In this document: in pieces, positions 51,322-60,881 of the stretch
Numbering within the stretch: the first letter of the stretch is position 1
Layout of the letters: each line of letters opens with the position of its first letter
Assembly (NCBI RefSeq): GCF_011074885.1
Contig: NC_054687.1
Location: 1,116,001-1,180,000, forward strand
Direction: 5' to 3'
Origin: Brettanomyces bruxellensis
Lineage: Eukaryota; Ascomycota; Pichiomycetes; Pichiales; Pichiaceae
Length of the DNA stretch: 64,000 nucleotides
Translations under genes and position numbers: made by a program
Notes under the pieces: generated by a model
Databases searched by the model: none
What the model was told of the DNA's origin: nothing
What the model saw: only the letters and a program-made list of their open reading frames with translations

Positions 51322-53229
51322 CTAACCCAAGTTAAGATTGTTTAGCCGTTGCTGCAACTCCCTAATATGGCTACCATTGGCTGTTGAAGATGGCGAGCCT
51401 GGAGTTGAATCTTTTTTAGGAGTTTGAACGGAGTTCTGGGAACTAAGTTTAGCAGTAAGAGATGGCTTTTTTGGTGGCCTTGCCGGTGGCGTCTTCTTCT
51501 TCTTCTTAGCAACCAGTTTCTTAAGCTCATCTGGAGAAAGGCCTGCTGATGGCGATCCCGAAGAAGCATGTGACTGCTGATCCTGCTGAGACCAGTTTGG
51601 ACGTGGATGAGTTGGAGGAGGAGAAGACACATGATGAAATGATGGGGGCGGGGAAGACACTGGAGGTGAATTCATTGGAGAATCAGAAGCATTTTGAGGT
51701 GATATGTGGCCCAAAGTTGAAGATTTGTCCACACTTTGATGTGCAGATGGAGGAGAAGATACGTATGGAGGTGGAGGAGTGGCAGAATTCGATCTGGGTG
51801 GAGCCTCAGACTGCGCAGATAGTTGCTGGATGCCAAACTGACGAGGTGGCTGCATCGGTGAGTTCAACTGTGGCTGTGCTGGTGCAGAGATGCGCAAAGA
51901 CTCTCTGGCTCTATCCATGGCATCCTTTCGGATTTGCTGCTCTCTGATTTTTTCCTCTTTTAATCTCCTCTCTCTGTCAATCACATCCTGAGAGCGGTGC
52001 GCTCTTGGAGGCGGTGGACCGAATTTCGAGACGCTGAAGTCGGTAAGACTGGTTTTGAACTTGGGCTCCTCAATTTTTTCATCAAATCCAATGGCCGTCT
52101 TTTGCATTTTTCCCGAGAGATGTGGGCGGGATGCTTGGGATGCCGAGTAGTTGGACTGTGGCACATAAGCCGGGGCATCTGGAGTTGGGGAGAAACTCCG
52201 GGAGGCAGACATTTGTGGTGCAGCAGGCGGGTTGGAGTCGATCGACGCAGTCCGGGTCGGCGGGGACTGGAATGATGCTTGCCTTGGAGGAAGAACTGGT
52301 TGTGGTGACTGCGAGTTTGACTGAGGTGGGGGAGAAACAGCTTGCGGAAGAGGAGGTGCTGGTCTGGTGTAGGGATGCCGAGGGGAACTTTGTACTTGTT
52401 GTGAGCCTTGGTAGGAGGGAGGAGGTTTAGCCTGAGATTGAGGGGGTGAAGGGGGTGGAGGAGTATATTGAGATTGTTGAGGAGGTGGAGGAGTGTATTG
52501 AGATTGTTGAGGAGGATATTTAACTTGTTGAGGAGAATATTGAGATTGTGGAGGAGGATATTGTGCTTGTTGCTGTGGTGGTTGAGGAGGATATTGAGCT
52601 TGCTGTTTTTGTGGTTGAGGAGGATTTGGAAATTGAGGTTGAGGTGCATACTGAGATTGTTGGTGAGGATATTGTGTTTGCCGCTGAGGGTTGCTATATG
52701 TATTTGGCTGCTGATTCATGGGATGATAATTCTGGTTTTGTTGGTAAGGTGGTGGATTTTGCTGGTTTGGTAAACTTTGATAATTTGGTGGACTTTGATA
52801 ATTCGGGGGATTCTGATAATTCGGTGGATTCTGATAATTCTGATTCTGATAATTCTGATTCTGATAATTCTGATTCTGATAACCCTGATTCTGATAATTT
52901 GTAGAATTACCCATTTGTTGATTTGGCTGATAGCCCTGGCCTTGCTGCTCAAAGCTCATTCTCGGTTCCAGTTGGTCTTCTTCGGTCCTATTCCAATCAC
53001 GATGCTTGGGTGGAGCCGGAAAGTTATGTGGATCTTTTAACGATGATAAGGGAACAGATGAATGATCAACAGTTGAACCTCTGCTAGATGATGAATTCGT
53101 ATTGCCTTCTCTGTTTTTATAGGCATTGTATCCACCTTTGGCAATTCCTTTGGTGGCACTTGCGGTTGTCTTAACGACTGTTTTAGCTCCACTTATAATT
53201 CCAGCCTTGTGCTCGTCCCAAAAAGACAT
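51322..53229 (-). CDS. AIM3: Aim3-like actin-patch protein
   Basis: Aim3 binds Rvs167 at cortical actin patches and inhibits barbed-end actin growth. The N-terminus MSFWDEHKAGIISGAKTVVK then GYNAYKNREG matches Aim3, and SLKDPHNFPAPP is also conserved. The centre (about 95-330) is Gln/Asn/Pro-rich with NYQNQ/NYQNPP tandem repeats and many PPPQ runs. Proline motifs TPPARPPKKP (near the C-terminus) suit SH3 binding. It ends REL then QQRLNNLNLG, as Aim3 ends with an LxxL-type helix. Length is 635 residues against 947. The start at 53229 avoids a TTG codon just upstream. Confidence 0.8.
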   Translation of the reverse strand: MSFWDEHKAGIISGAKTVVKTTASATKGIAKGGYNAYKNREGNTNSSSSRGSTVDHSSVPLSSLKDPHNFPAPPKHRDWNRTEEDQLEPRMSFEQQGQGYQPNQQMGNSTNYQNQGYQNQNYQNQNYQNQNYQNPPNYQNPPNYQSPPNYQSLPNQQNPPPYQQNQNYHPMNQQPNTYSNPQRQTQYPHQQSQYAPQPQFPNPPQPQKQQAQYPPQPPQQQAQYPPPQSQYSPQQVKYPPQQSQYTPPPPQQSQYTPPPPSPPQSQAKPPPSYQGSQQVQSSPRHPYTRPAPPLPQAVSPPPQSNSQSPQPVLPPRQASFQSPPTRTASIDSNPPAAPQMSASRSFSPTPDAPAYVPQSNYSASQASRPHLSGKMQKTAIGFDEKIEEPKFKTSLTDFSVSKFGPPPPRAHRSQDVIDRERRLKEEKIREQQIRKDAMDRARESLRISAPAQPQLNSPMQPPRQFGIQQLSAQSEAPPRSNSATPPPPYVSSPPSAHQSVDKSSTLGHISPQNASDSPMNSPPVSSPPPSFHHVSSPPPTHPRPNWSQQDQQSHASSGSPSAGLSPDELKKLVAKKKKKTPPARPPKKPSLTAKLSSQNSVQTPKKDSTPGSPSSTANGSHIRELQQRLNNLNLG

Positions 53230-53820
53230 CAATTATGGCAAGAGACGATCAATCACTGACAATATCGTAACCTTTGAAAAGTTGTAACAATTGTGCTTCT
53301 TTTCAACAGTAAAAGTGTACTCTTGTCAAGCCTCCAGCATTAAATCTCGTAATACTCTAGGAAAAGCGGAGTGTTGAATACGTTTTGAAAACGTGCGATT
53401 CTCAGCTCTCGGCATCCTACGGAGAAAGCAGGCAGGGGGAAGAAAAAAATCAGACGGAACATTATTTGTTTTTATGAAACCTTAAATTAACGCGGTAAAT
53501 TTGGAGATACAATAGAAAAAAAAAGCCAAAAAAAAGCCAAAAATAAATAAAACTGTAAATAAAACAACTACGTACACCAGCTTTGAGATGCTCTAACTAC
53601 CAACACAAGACATCAAAATTTTAATATTGTGTGAATTCTCCAATCTTATATCAGACTGCTTCAAACGTAAGCTTCTGCTTTTTATGACAGCACCTGGCCC
53701 TTACAAAATAAATTGAATTCCACCCTAGGCAAATTGTCACGTGTGTCTCCATTACCATTGCAATTTCTTTCTGGTTACCATTCATTCACTATAGGGTGCC
53801 CATGATTATTAAAACACGCT
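53230..53820. other. Divergent promoter region AIM3-CENP-L-like gene (591 bp)
   Basis: Contains GTCACGTG at 53736-53743, a Cbf1/CDEI-type word about 80 bp before the CENP-L-like ATG. AT-rich otherwise. Confidence 0.5.
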
Positions 53821-54819
53821 ATGTCGCGAATCTTCTTGAACCATACATACCGCCTATTTACACTAAGGCAATTTCCAAATGTGAGTGATCCAAATTCCTT
53901 GGAAAATCAACCATCGTTTGTCTCTTCCTTCTGCTCAACCGATAGCGGCACTAACAAGCATTTAAGGAAAATCAAACAGAAGTTGGCCAATAGCATCATA
54001 CTCAACAAGATTTATACGATACCTACAATCGAGTCATCCGGTTCCCTAATCCCATCGAATTCGAGACTATTTTCCGGTGGCCAATCCACAAACGAAACTC
54101 CTGACTTTTCAGATATTATTGAAAATTTGGATCTACGCGTCAAGATCAACCATCTAATATATAACGGGCATAAATTCCGTGTTGGGCATCTCCGATTTCG
54201 CTTTCTGGACTACATCCCCGTACAAGTCTTCATATTTGTGGAATTTTCGCCTGGTTTCACTGTCATACTGACAAAAAGCCTTCCAAAAATGCAGGATGTC
54301 GTTTTTGACTATATAGCAGAGACTCTGAACAGTGTGATTGGTCCGCTTTCACTCCCAGATGATTTTCTTCGTTCTACTGTGGATGAAAGTGTACAGAAAG
54401 CTGTCTCTGAAGAAGATATTGGCAGTGGTATAAACTGGCATAACGATCTTGGTGACATTGAATTATCATTCACAGGCATAAAAACCAAATGCAGCGCCTT
54501 AAATGCCATCGTACTCAATATTAAATCTGCGGATGTGCCAAAATTTATTGATGAAGAGGGATTCGTGGCTGGATTTTGTAGCTACATGCAATCTGAAACA
54601 TCCATAGACTTAAAAAAACTTGAATTAACACGAGCGAGAAACGAGTGGTTTTTGCTTACGTCAGATGGAAGGCTTCGCTTTTCAGACAGAATGTCATACC
54701 ATACCCAACCAAGCAGACATGACGATGCTAGACCGACAATATGGAACATAATGTTTTCATTGTATACGAATGCAGGTAAGGGTACACAACTGCAAGAAAA
54801 TGCAGACAAGACAACGTGA
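53821..54819 (+). CDS. Probable CENP-L/Fta1-type inner kinetochore protein
   Basis: The CENP-L (Fta1 in fission yeast, Iml3 in S. cerevisiae) family pairs with CENP-N/Chl4 in the constitutive centromere network. Support is by eye. The start LNHTYRLFTLRQFP resembles the conserved Fta1 opening. ILTKSLPKMQDVVFDYIAET then GPLSLPDDFL resembles the central LL-TR-LP..F..CISPLRLPS region. GDIELSFTGIKTKCSALNAI then VLNIKSADVPKFI resembles the dimer-domain strand pattern. It is 332 residues with no membrane helix. The overall match is weak, so the role is tentative. It has its own ATG and a CACGTG close upstream. Confidence 0.5.
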   Translation: MSRIFLNHTYRLFTLRQFPNVSDPNSLENQPSFVSSFCSTDSGTNKHLRKIKQKLANSIILNKIYTIPTIESSGSLIPSNSRLFSGGQSTNETPDFSDIIENLDLRVKINHLIYNGHKFRVGHLRFRFLDYIPVQVFIFVEFSPGFTVILTKSLPKMQDVVFDYIAETLNSVIGPLSLPDDFLRSTVDESVQKAVSEEDIGSGINWHNDLGDIELSFTGIKTKCSALNAIVLNIKSADVPKFIDEEGFVAGFCSYMQSETSIDLKKLELTRARNEWFLLTSDGRLRFSDRMSYHTQPSRHDDARPTIWNIMFSLYTNAGKGTQLQENADKTT

Positions 54820-54964
54820 ACATATGCTAGATAACATGGGCAGAATGCTGACCCCAATTTATGTACAGTTAAGTTAAGATGTATTTTTATAAGAATGATC
54901 AATAGAAGAGATAACAGATAGGGTAATTTTTATGAAAAAGCAATAATGTTTCCAGCATGATCGA

Positions 54965-55612
54965 CTATTTTGCTTCCTCATCAAGCTTGCTATAGTCAAT
55001 CTCAAAACTGGAACCACATCCACAGCTGCTTTTTAGAAATGGGCTGTCCACAACCTTGAATTGCGAACCGATAAGCTCATGCACATAGTCAATTTTCGAG
55101 TTTCTCAATATTTCTAACGATGTTTTGTCCATTATGACCTTAGCACCGTCTCTTACAAACAATGAATCTTCCTTATCAGGATGGTACTCGCTTGTATCAG
55201 TCAATTTAAACACGTATTCAAACCCATGACACCCTCCACTTTCAACGGAAATCCGGAGTGCTGTATTCGGCTTGTTATCAGTAGCGGTAACTTTTCGAAG
55301 ATGCTTAGCAGCCTCCTCCGAAATTGTTACCAACAGAGGCAACCCGTTACGATCACTTAGTTGCTGATTCATCACCTTGGTCTTACTAAGTTCCAGGAAT
55401 GCATCATGTGAAATTCCTGAAGACTTTAACTTTGGTCTTTCCTGACTGTCGATGTGTGTAGTCGAAAAGAAAACGATATTATGTTGCTTTTGCGAACTCC
55501 TAATCAGTGTTCCCATAAAAAAAGTCAATCGACTAATCCCCTTATAGATCGATACAGGTTTCCGTAGCTGGAAACCTACCATTCTTGAAGTTGTAGCGAA
55601 CATTGTTAGCAT
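54965..55612 (-). CDS. ISA2: Mitochondrial A-type iron-sulfur assembly protein Isa2
   Basis: Matrix protein acting with Isa1 and Iba57 in [4Fe-4S] cluster formation for lipoate synthase and aconitase-type enzymes. The 215-residue product has a basic presequence-like start (MLTMFATTSRMVGFQLRKPV). The HesB/IscA domain carries the three conserved cysteines Cys128 (ESGGCHGFEY), Cys197 and Cys199 (SSCGCGSSF). GGCHGF rather than GCSG points to Isa2 instead of Isa1. Yeast Isa2 is 185 residues. A second Met at codon 4 could also start translation. Confidence 0.92.
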   Translation of the reverse strand: MLTMFATTSRMVGFQLRKPVSIYKGISRLTFFMGTLIRSSQKQHNIVFFSTTHIDSQERPKLKSSGISHDAFLELSKTKVMNQQLSDRNGLPLLVTISEEAAKHLRKVTATDNKPNTALRISVESGGCHGFEYVFKLTDTSEYHPDKEDSLFVRDGAKVIMDKTSLEILRNSKIDYVHELIGSQFKVVDSPFLKSSCGCGSSFEIDYSKLDEEAK

Positions 55613-55951
55613 ATGTTAACAGAGCTTTCAGTTGCGAAGCAAACTCCAATATTCTGTATTTAAACAACACTTTATTGGGGTAAGCTTAGAATATACTCTT
55701 TGTTGGCAAGAGATTTATGTCAAATGTAATAGTAATATAATTGTATACTGTAAGCTTCAATGACTTGGTCTGGAAAATGCTTTACTAAAGAACCAAGTCA
55801 CATCTAAGAAATGCCGATTGAATTGATTTGTAATGCGAAAAGTGCCCGAACTTGCGGGGTTGAAAAAAAAAAAAAAAAAAAAAAAAAAACGATGACTATA
55901 TATAACAATGGCAAATATCGACGCAACGATCGACGCACACATCTCTTCCGG
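55613..55951. other. Region between ISA2 and FUN26, with a 27-bp poly(A) run
   Basis: Both genes are on the minus strand. The uninterrupted run of A (55863-55889; T on the coding strand) lies about 60 bp after the FUN26 stop and 250 bp before ISA2. Such poly(dA:dT) tracts exclude nucleosomes and often mark yeast promoters. Confidence 0.65.
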
Positions 55952-57304
55952 CTAACCCATCTCAACCACCAATAAATAACTCATAATACTTCCAAGAAGA
56001 AGAGATATATTTATGACAAGAGCTGTATATCCACCTGCAGCTTTCTTCTCATCATCTGTGTAAAGTAGATGGCCAATTAACATGAAGGCTGAAGAGAATA
56101 GTTGACCATTGGTGAAGCCAAACATGAATTGTAGCATAATGTAAAAGATATCAGTGATTATGGATCCATTTTCATTGCGGCCAAATGCATTACAGAGCAT
56201 AAAGAGCGGAATATACACAATTCTCGAAACTGCGTACAGCACCATTAACTTCTGATTTCCCACCACAAAGAATTTCCAAGCACAGACAACTCTACCAGCA
56301 AGATCTCCAAGATTCCAGACTAGGAAAATGACTGGTACAAAAACCTTCCTGGAGACAAAGTGAGAATCAACGAAGGACGCAAATATCGGAAATGCCAAAG
56401 TGATGGAGAATACAAGAATGATGGTGCTTTCAACAAATTTTAGAGGTTGCCAAATGTGCTTAAAGGAGACAAAACGCCTTTGGGTGGTTACAGGTTCTAA
56501 TGAATTTTCCTGTGATTCAAATCCATCGTTCAAGACCTGCTTTTCGTGCCAAGCAGTCACTTCTGCAAAAATTAAAGCAACTAGGGTGACAAAAACGCTC
56601 GTTAGGAAGTATTTGGCACCTTCAGCAGACCTGCGTTGAGCATGCTTGTTGGTAACAACAGCTATAATCATTGATATCGATGGTAGGACACCTGAAATAG
56701 CGTTTCCGACCACATTTGCATTGGCATAAATAGGGCCCTTGACATTAACCAATGCAATAATGGCAACCTGTGTCAAGCATGCACCCACAGCACTTATAGC
56801 AACGTTAAGCATGACAAATGAAAAATAGAACGTCGTCCAGGCTTGAGGGAAAAGCACTCCAACAGACATCGAAAAGAAGACAATAATTTGAATCAAACAG
56901 CCCGATTTAAGCCTAAACAAATAGTCGACGTTTTCCTGTTTCTGCGACACGTAAAAGTTGAAAACAGTCGATACCAACGTCCAGACAGTCATCATAGTAG
57001 ATGAATAATTACTGGATAAAGCCGGTGAGCTTTCAAGCCTACTCCGAAAATATTCCGATGCGGAAAGAAAGCAATTCCAAGGCCACAAGTTAGCCATTCC
57101 ACAAAGGAGAAATGTAACATATTTAAGAGCCCTTAGTGTGACCGCTTTATGTATTATCGGAATGCAAAGTAAAATGGAGGAATCCGGATCCATGCTTGGA
57201 TGTGCATCCACATCTGCAATATCTTCATACTGTGATTCAAGGGCAGTCTGATCCTCATCAGAATTAATGCCTTTGGAAGCCATGCTTGAGTATGATTGGA
57301 CCAT
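55952..57304 (-). CDS. FUN26: Fun26-like vacuolar equilibrative nucleoside transporter
   Basis: SLC29/ENT-family transporter moving nucleosides and nicotinamide riboside across the vacuole membrane. The ATG at 57304 (MVQSYSSM) is used because the open extension starts with GTG. After an acidic cytosolic N-terminus (about 1-45) there are about 11 hydrophobic segments. They include LKYVTFLLCGMANLWPWNCF (ENT TM1 motif with WPWN), a central loop, and later VPVIFLVWNLGDLAGRVVC, the family NLGDLAGR motif. It is 450 residues; yeast Fun26 is 517. Confidence 0.9.
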   Translation of the reverse strand: MVQSYSSMASKGINSDEDQTALESQYEDIADVDAHPSMDPDSSILLCIPIIHKAVTLRALKYVTFLLCGMANLWPWNCFLSASEYFRSRLESSPALSSNYSSTMMTVWTLVSTVFNFYVSQKQENVDYLFRLKSGCLIQIIVFFSMSVGVLFPQAWTTFYFSFVMLNVAISAVGACLTQVAIIALVNVKGPIYANANVVGNAISGVLPSISMIIAVVTNKHAQRRSAEGAKYFLTSVFVTLVALIFAEVTAWHEKQVLNDGFESQENSLEPVTTQRRFVSFKHIWQPLKFVESTIILVFSITLAFPIFASFVDSHFVSRKVFVPVIFLVWNLGDLAGRVVCAWKFFVVGNQKLMVLYAVSRIVYIPLFMLCNAFGRNENGSIITDIFYIMLQFMFGFTNGQLFSSAFMLIGHLLYTDDEKKAAGGYTALVINISLLLGSIMSYLLVVEMG

Positions 57305-57737
57305 CTGGTGGCTTGGACCTTGCACTAAATGGTAATAGCCATAAAGATAATTGTTATCAGGAAGTATGAATTTTTCCGAAGGATGAGGTATGTGAAAATA
57401 CGCGAACCGCGAAAAGGTAAGTGAAGAAAAATAAAATTACGTACCATTCGCAGAGCAAAGAAAAAAAAAGGATTGTACGGAATACTCAGTGTACCTGTTC
57501 TTTATATATAAACCTATGAATAAAATGGTCAAATGCTAACTAAATCAATTAAATAGAACAACATTCAATAAATGGCGATGCCGCAAGAACATAAATAAGC
57601 GTTTGCGGTAATTAACGGATAAACAGAATGAGCATCCTTATGATTCCACAACCTCAAGACTGAACAGAAGGGTAAAGTAAAAGGGATATCATCATTAAAT
57701 CAAGTAGTATTAACCACAAAAGAAAAAGAATGCAATA
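57305..57737. other. FUN26 upstream region (433 bp)
   Basis: FUN26 promoter and 3' flank of the next minus-strand gene. A TATATATAAACC word at about 57503 is a candidate TATA in this A/T-rich stretch. No gene was seen. Confidence 0.45.
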
Positions 57738-58526
57738 TCAATCAAGAAAATCCACACAGCGGTATAGTTTTGGATTTTCAGAAGAGTCGTCTCCCTCATA
57801 AAGAATATTCCATCTTCCTGAATACTTGGAATTCTTGAATTTGGCAGCATAGAGCTGTTTAACCATCGGTGAGTTCAGCAAATAGTCCTCAAAATCAGTA
57901 TCTATTGAAAAATCATTAATTTTAAGTAACGCAATTCCAGGCTGCACCAACGACAATGACTCCAACATTTTCACATTATCAACATCATTGAACCGATCCT
58001 GATGGTTGATAATAATCCATTCGAAGCGATGCTTTGCAGAAAGCTCCGTAAGGAAGTTCGCAGAAGCTTGATGTGAATAATATGTTTTGATCTGCTTTAT
58101 TCCGCTGCATGCAATTACTGAATTGATGACATTTGCGTCTGAACGCGATATTTTTGTTAAATCATACGATGCATATATTGTGAAATCTGATTTGCATTCA
58201 AGGAATTTCATGGCAAGATATAGCAAGGAATATCCGTAATCTTCCTCAACACCATAAAGAAGAATACATGCTGGCTTTTCCGTTCTAAAAAGTTGCGCCA
58301 CATTGTCGTATTGGGAAATCCTTTCCTTTAAAAGAGGTTCTGATGGTAGCATTTCATCAATTAATTTTAATATAGCTTGTCGCTGTTTCTTTACAGTCAA
58401 CGTATTGTCTAAGGCCTTCACACGAGAAAGTAGTTTCTCATATTTGGAATCCTTTTTGTCTGTGTTATTTTTTTTTGTTGGTAATGACAAGAAATCCAGT
58501 ACATTTTCTGATGATATTGCTGACAT
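57738..58526 (-). CDS. Catechol-O-methyltransferase-like protein with degenerate active site
   Basis: 262 residues from the ATG at 58526. A COMT-type Rossmann layout is visible: ILLYGVEEDYGYSLLYLAMK corresponds to the SAM-binding LELGAYCGYS loop, FTIYASYDL to the strand that normally ends in the acidic ribose-binding residue, and WIIINHQDRF to the metal-binding LDHWKDRY motif. Key residues differ: the metal ligand Asp is Asn, the catalytic Lys is missing and the ribose acid is gone. It may be a non-catalytic relative. The frame is open and very hydrophobic for about 35 codons upstream but lacks an ATG. A TACTAAC word upstream has its nearest donor only 2 nt away, too close to define an intron. 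Confidence 0.55.
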   Translation of the reverse strand: MSAISSENVLDFLSLPTKKNNTDKKDSKYEKLLSRVKALDNTLTVKKQRQAILKLIDEMLPSEPLLKERISQYDNVAQLFRTEKPACILLYGVEEDYGYSLLYLAMKFLECKSDFTIYASYDLTKISRSDANVINSVIACSGIKQIKTYYSHQASANFLTELSAKHRFEWIIINHQDRFNDVDNVKMLESLSLVQPGIALLKINDFSIDTDFEDYLLNSPMVKQLYAAKFKNSKYSGRWNILYEGDDSSENPKLYRCVDFLD

Positions 58527-59227
58527 TGTGTGAATAGATACGAGTAGGAGTAGCACTATCAAATAAGAAGAAAAGAAATAAGTCAACGATAACCTGAAGA
58601 AAGCTAAGAAGATTTGCGTATTAAGCAGAACTTAAACTATGTCATCTTTTTGTTAGTATGACTTACATATAGATCAGCAAATTGACAAACTCATCGGTTT
58701 ATAAATGCACAAGACAATTTCGCATTTTTCACTGAATTCCATTAACTATTTTCTTTTTTCCATTATTCAAATGGCCACTTCCCCGCAAAAAAAAAGCGAC
58801 AGCGAATCATCCTTTGTGTTATGAATAAAGTCACACGAACACACAACAAAGACAAAAGAAAGGCAAACCAAAAAAAAGGGAAAATACAAATTAACAATAC
58901 AATTAATAATTTTATTTTTCTATAGCCCCGGACCTGTCATCTGACCCGGAGGTAGCAAATGGTTCAGCATACCGTAAAATAAACTCTATTTTTCCTTAAT
59001 TTTACGAACAGTAAGAATTAGCAAAATTCACGTCTCCTTTTCACGGTCTCAATATTATCAATTTATGGTGTACAGATGTATATGGGGTTGATAGAGCGAT
59101 CTGCAGATGTAATTCGAAGAAGAAATGAATAAATATGACATCAAGTTGTAACATTTCTGAGGTTGAATATTCAATGTGAGGTAAGCTTCTTAGAATTTGA
59201 TATTTAGGATACACTCTACTGAGTAAT
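58527..59227. other. Divergent promoter region, COMT-like gene and VTA1 (701 bp)
   Basis: A/T-rich with poly(A) runs near 58788 and 58870 and a short GC-richer patch (CCCCGGACCTGTCATCTGAC) at 58926-58945. That patch was checked for tRNA structure without success. Confidence 0.45.
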
Positions 59228-60586
59228 ATGGGGCAAATTGATATAACTGTATCCGAAGATTTGGAGTCCGCTCGCCAAAGTTTGGAGCTTTATCAAAAAT
59301 ACTCATCTTTAGCTGGTAAAACGTCTAATTCAAAGCTTTTCACGTTATCATATATTTTTGGATTAAATGCTGTTCAACAATTGATGAGAATATATAAAAA
59401 TTTGAAGAATGAGAAATCCAAGAAAGAATGCAATACCAAAGCAGGGGAGATTATAACTTTATTAGAGGATGCCAAGAACAAACAATTGAAAAGAATAGAA
59501 AAAGGCAGCAGGTATCAAAGCATAAGAAAAATCAAATCAAGAGCAAACGATAAAGCATTTATGGAAGTCTTGGAAGATGATAACAAAGCCCGGCTCTTTT
59601 TGAATAGATGGTGCACAGATCAACTAGATAAAGTCGAAGCGATTATAAAAGGTGGATTTGTTGATTTAAGCACTGTGGACATGCTACTTAATATTTGCAC
59701 AGCACTACAGGCCAGCATAGACATGTATCCAGTTGAATTGGATAACAAAGAACATAGTGAGCACGAAAAAGAAGAATTAGAAGAGATAGAAAAGGATTCT
59801 GAATTGTATGAACAGAAGCTCAGCCAAGCAGAAGATGCTTTAAATAACAACAAGGGTTTACAGCATACCTCTGGGGTATCAACAAGGAAAGCAGAGGACC
59901 TTACACGAGATCAACTAGAAGAAAAAATTAAGTGGTGTAAATTTTGCATTTCCAGAATTTGCAGCAACACGAAAGCCGGTAAGGATCCCAATGATGATCT
60001 GACTCTTATGATTGGTGCAAATGGGAAAGAACAACTAGAGATATCTGAAGAGGAGGTTAACCAAGTGATTGAATCTGTTTTAAACATGAGAGATGATGGA
60101 AATAACAATTCAGAGAACAGTGATGATGATTCGGACAATTATTATTATGACTCAGATGAGGAAGAGTATGTGAAGAAAGGAGAGTTAAGTTCAAAATTTC
60201 CTAAACCACCGGTTGAGACTAAGGATAAGAAAGAATATGATATTGGAGAAAAATCAAAGTTAGATACGAACATACAACCTAAAAATGAAATACAAAGAGA
60301 ACCTCAAGCATCTATTGAAATCACTCCAGCCTCCATAGTAGCTTCAAAATCCGCAAAGAAAAATAGTCTTAAGAAGGAAAGTCCACCAGACTTGCAATCA
60401 CTAGAAAAAGAGCTTGATAATAGCGGCTTGTTAGAGTCTGCAAAGAAATGTTGTAAATTTGCAGTGAGTGCAATTCAATATGAGGATGTGGACACTGCCT
60501 TGGACGAGCTTCAAGAAGCTATGAACCTATTGAAAAGCTACCAAGCTAAGATGGGGTGTGATAAGACTGAAAGAGATGGCAATTGA
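59228..60586 (+). CDS. VTA1: Vta1-like ESCRT regulator of Vps4
   Basis: Cofactor that stimulates the Vps4 AAA-ATPase in multivesicular-body sorting. The N-terminal tandem MIT-like region (about 1-180) includes YIFGLNAVQQLMRIYKNLKN. The later helix EEKIKWCKFCISRICSN matches the Vta1 KIKYCK motif. The C-terminal Vps4-binding dimer domain is AKKCCKFAVSAIQYEDVDTA followed by LDELQEAMNLL. The middle (about 270-400) is acidic and low complexity. Length is 452 residues against 330. The ATG at 59228 is the first in frame. Confidence 0.85.
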   Translation: MGQIDITVSEDLESARQSLELYQKYSSLAGKTSNSKLFTLSYIFGLNAVQQLMRIYKNLKNEKSKKECNTKAGEIITLLEDAKNKQLKRIEKGSRYQSIRKIKSRANDKAFMEVLEDDNKARLFLNRWCTDQLDKVEAIIKGGFVDLSTVDMLLNICTALQASIDMYPVELDNKEHSEHEKEELEEIEKDSELYEQKLSQAEDALNNNKGLQHTSGVSTRKAEDLTRDQLEEKIKWCKFCISRICSNTKAGKDPNDDLTLMIGANGKEQLEISEEEVNQVIESVLNMRDDGNNNSENSDDDSDNYYYDSDEEEYVKKGELSSKFPKPPVETKDKKEYDIGEKSKLDTNIQPKNEIQREPQASIEITPASIVASKSAKKNSLKKESPPDLQSLEKELDNSGLLESAKKCCKFAVSAIQYEDVDTALDELQEAMNLLKSYQAKMGCDKTERDGN

Positions 60587-60881
60587 TTATGTAAAGTTTT
60601 GTATTCCAGACAGTATTTATATAGAGGACTTATAGAGAACACCTGATGTTCTGTATTAGGAAGATCGTTGTAAAAAATTTAGGGATGAAAAAAAAAATAA
60701 ATAAATAAAAATAAAAATAGAGGCGGCAGCGAAATATGGGAAAGAGAAAAAGTAAATATAAAAATGCCATTGAGGTGCATGTAAAGGTTCAGATCCAAAT
60801 AATAGTATTCGAGGAGTTAGAGGCGTTTTTTAGAAGTATAGACTGCATTTTTGCTAAAACTTAGATATCAGGGAATCCAGA

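Noticed and set aside
58640..58680. Possible 5' intron of the COMT-like gene (TACTAAC with a nearby GTAAGT)
   Set aside because: The donor and branch site are only 2 nt apart and the only usable acceptor leaves a stop codon in frame.
58920..58980. tRNA-like GC-rich patch with GGTTCAGC
   Set aside because: No acceptor or anticodon stem can be built around it.
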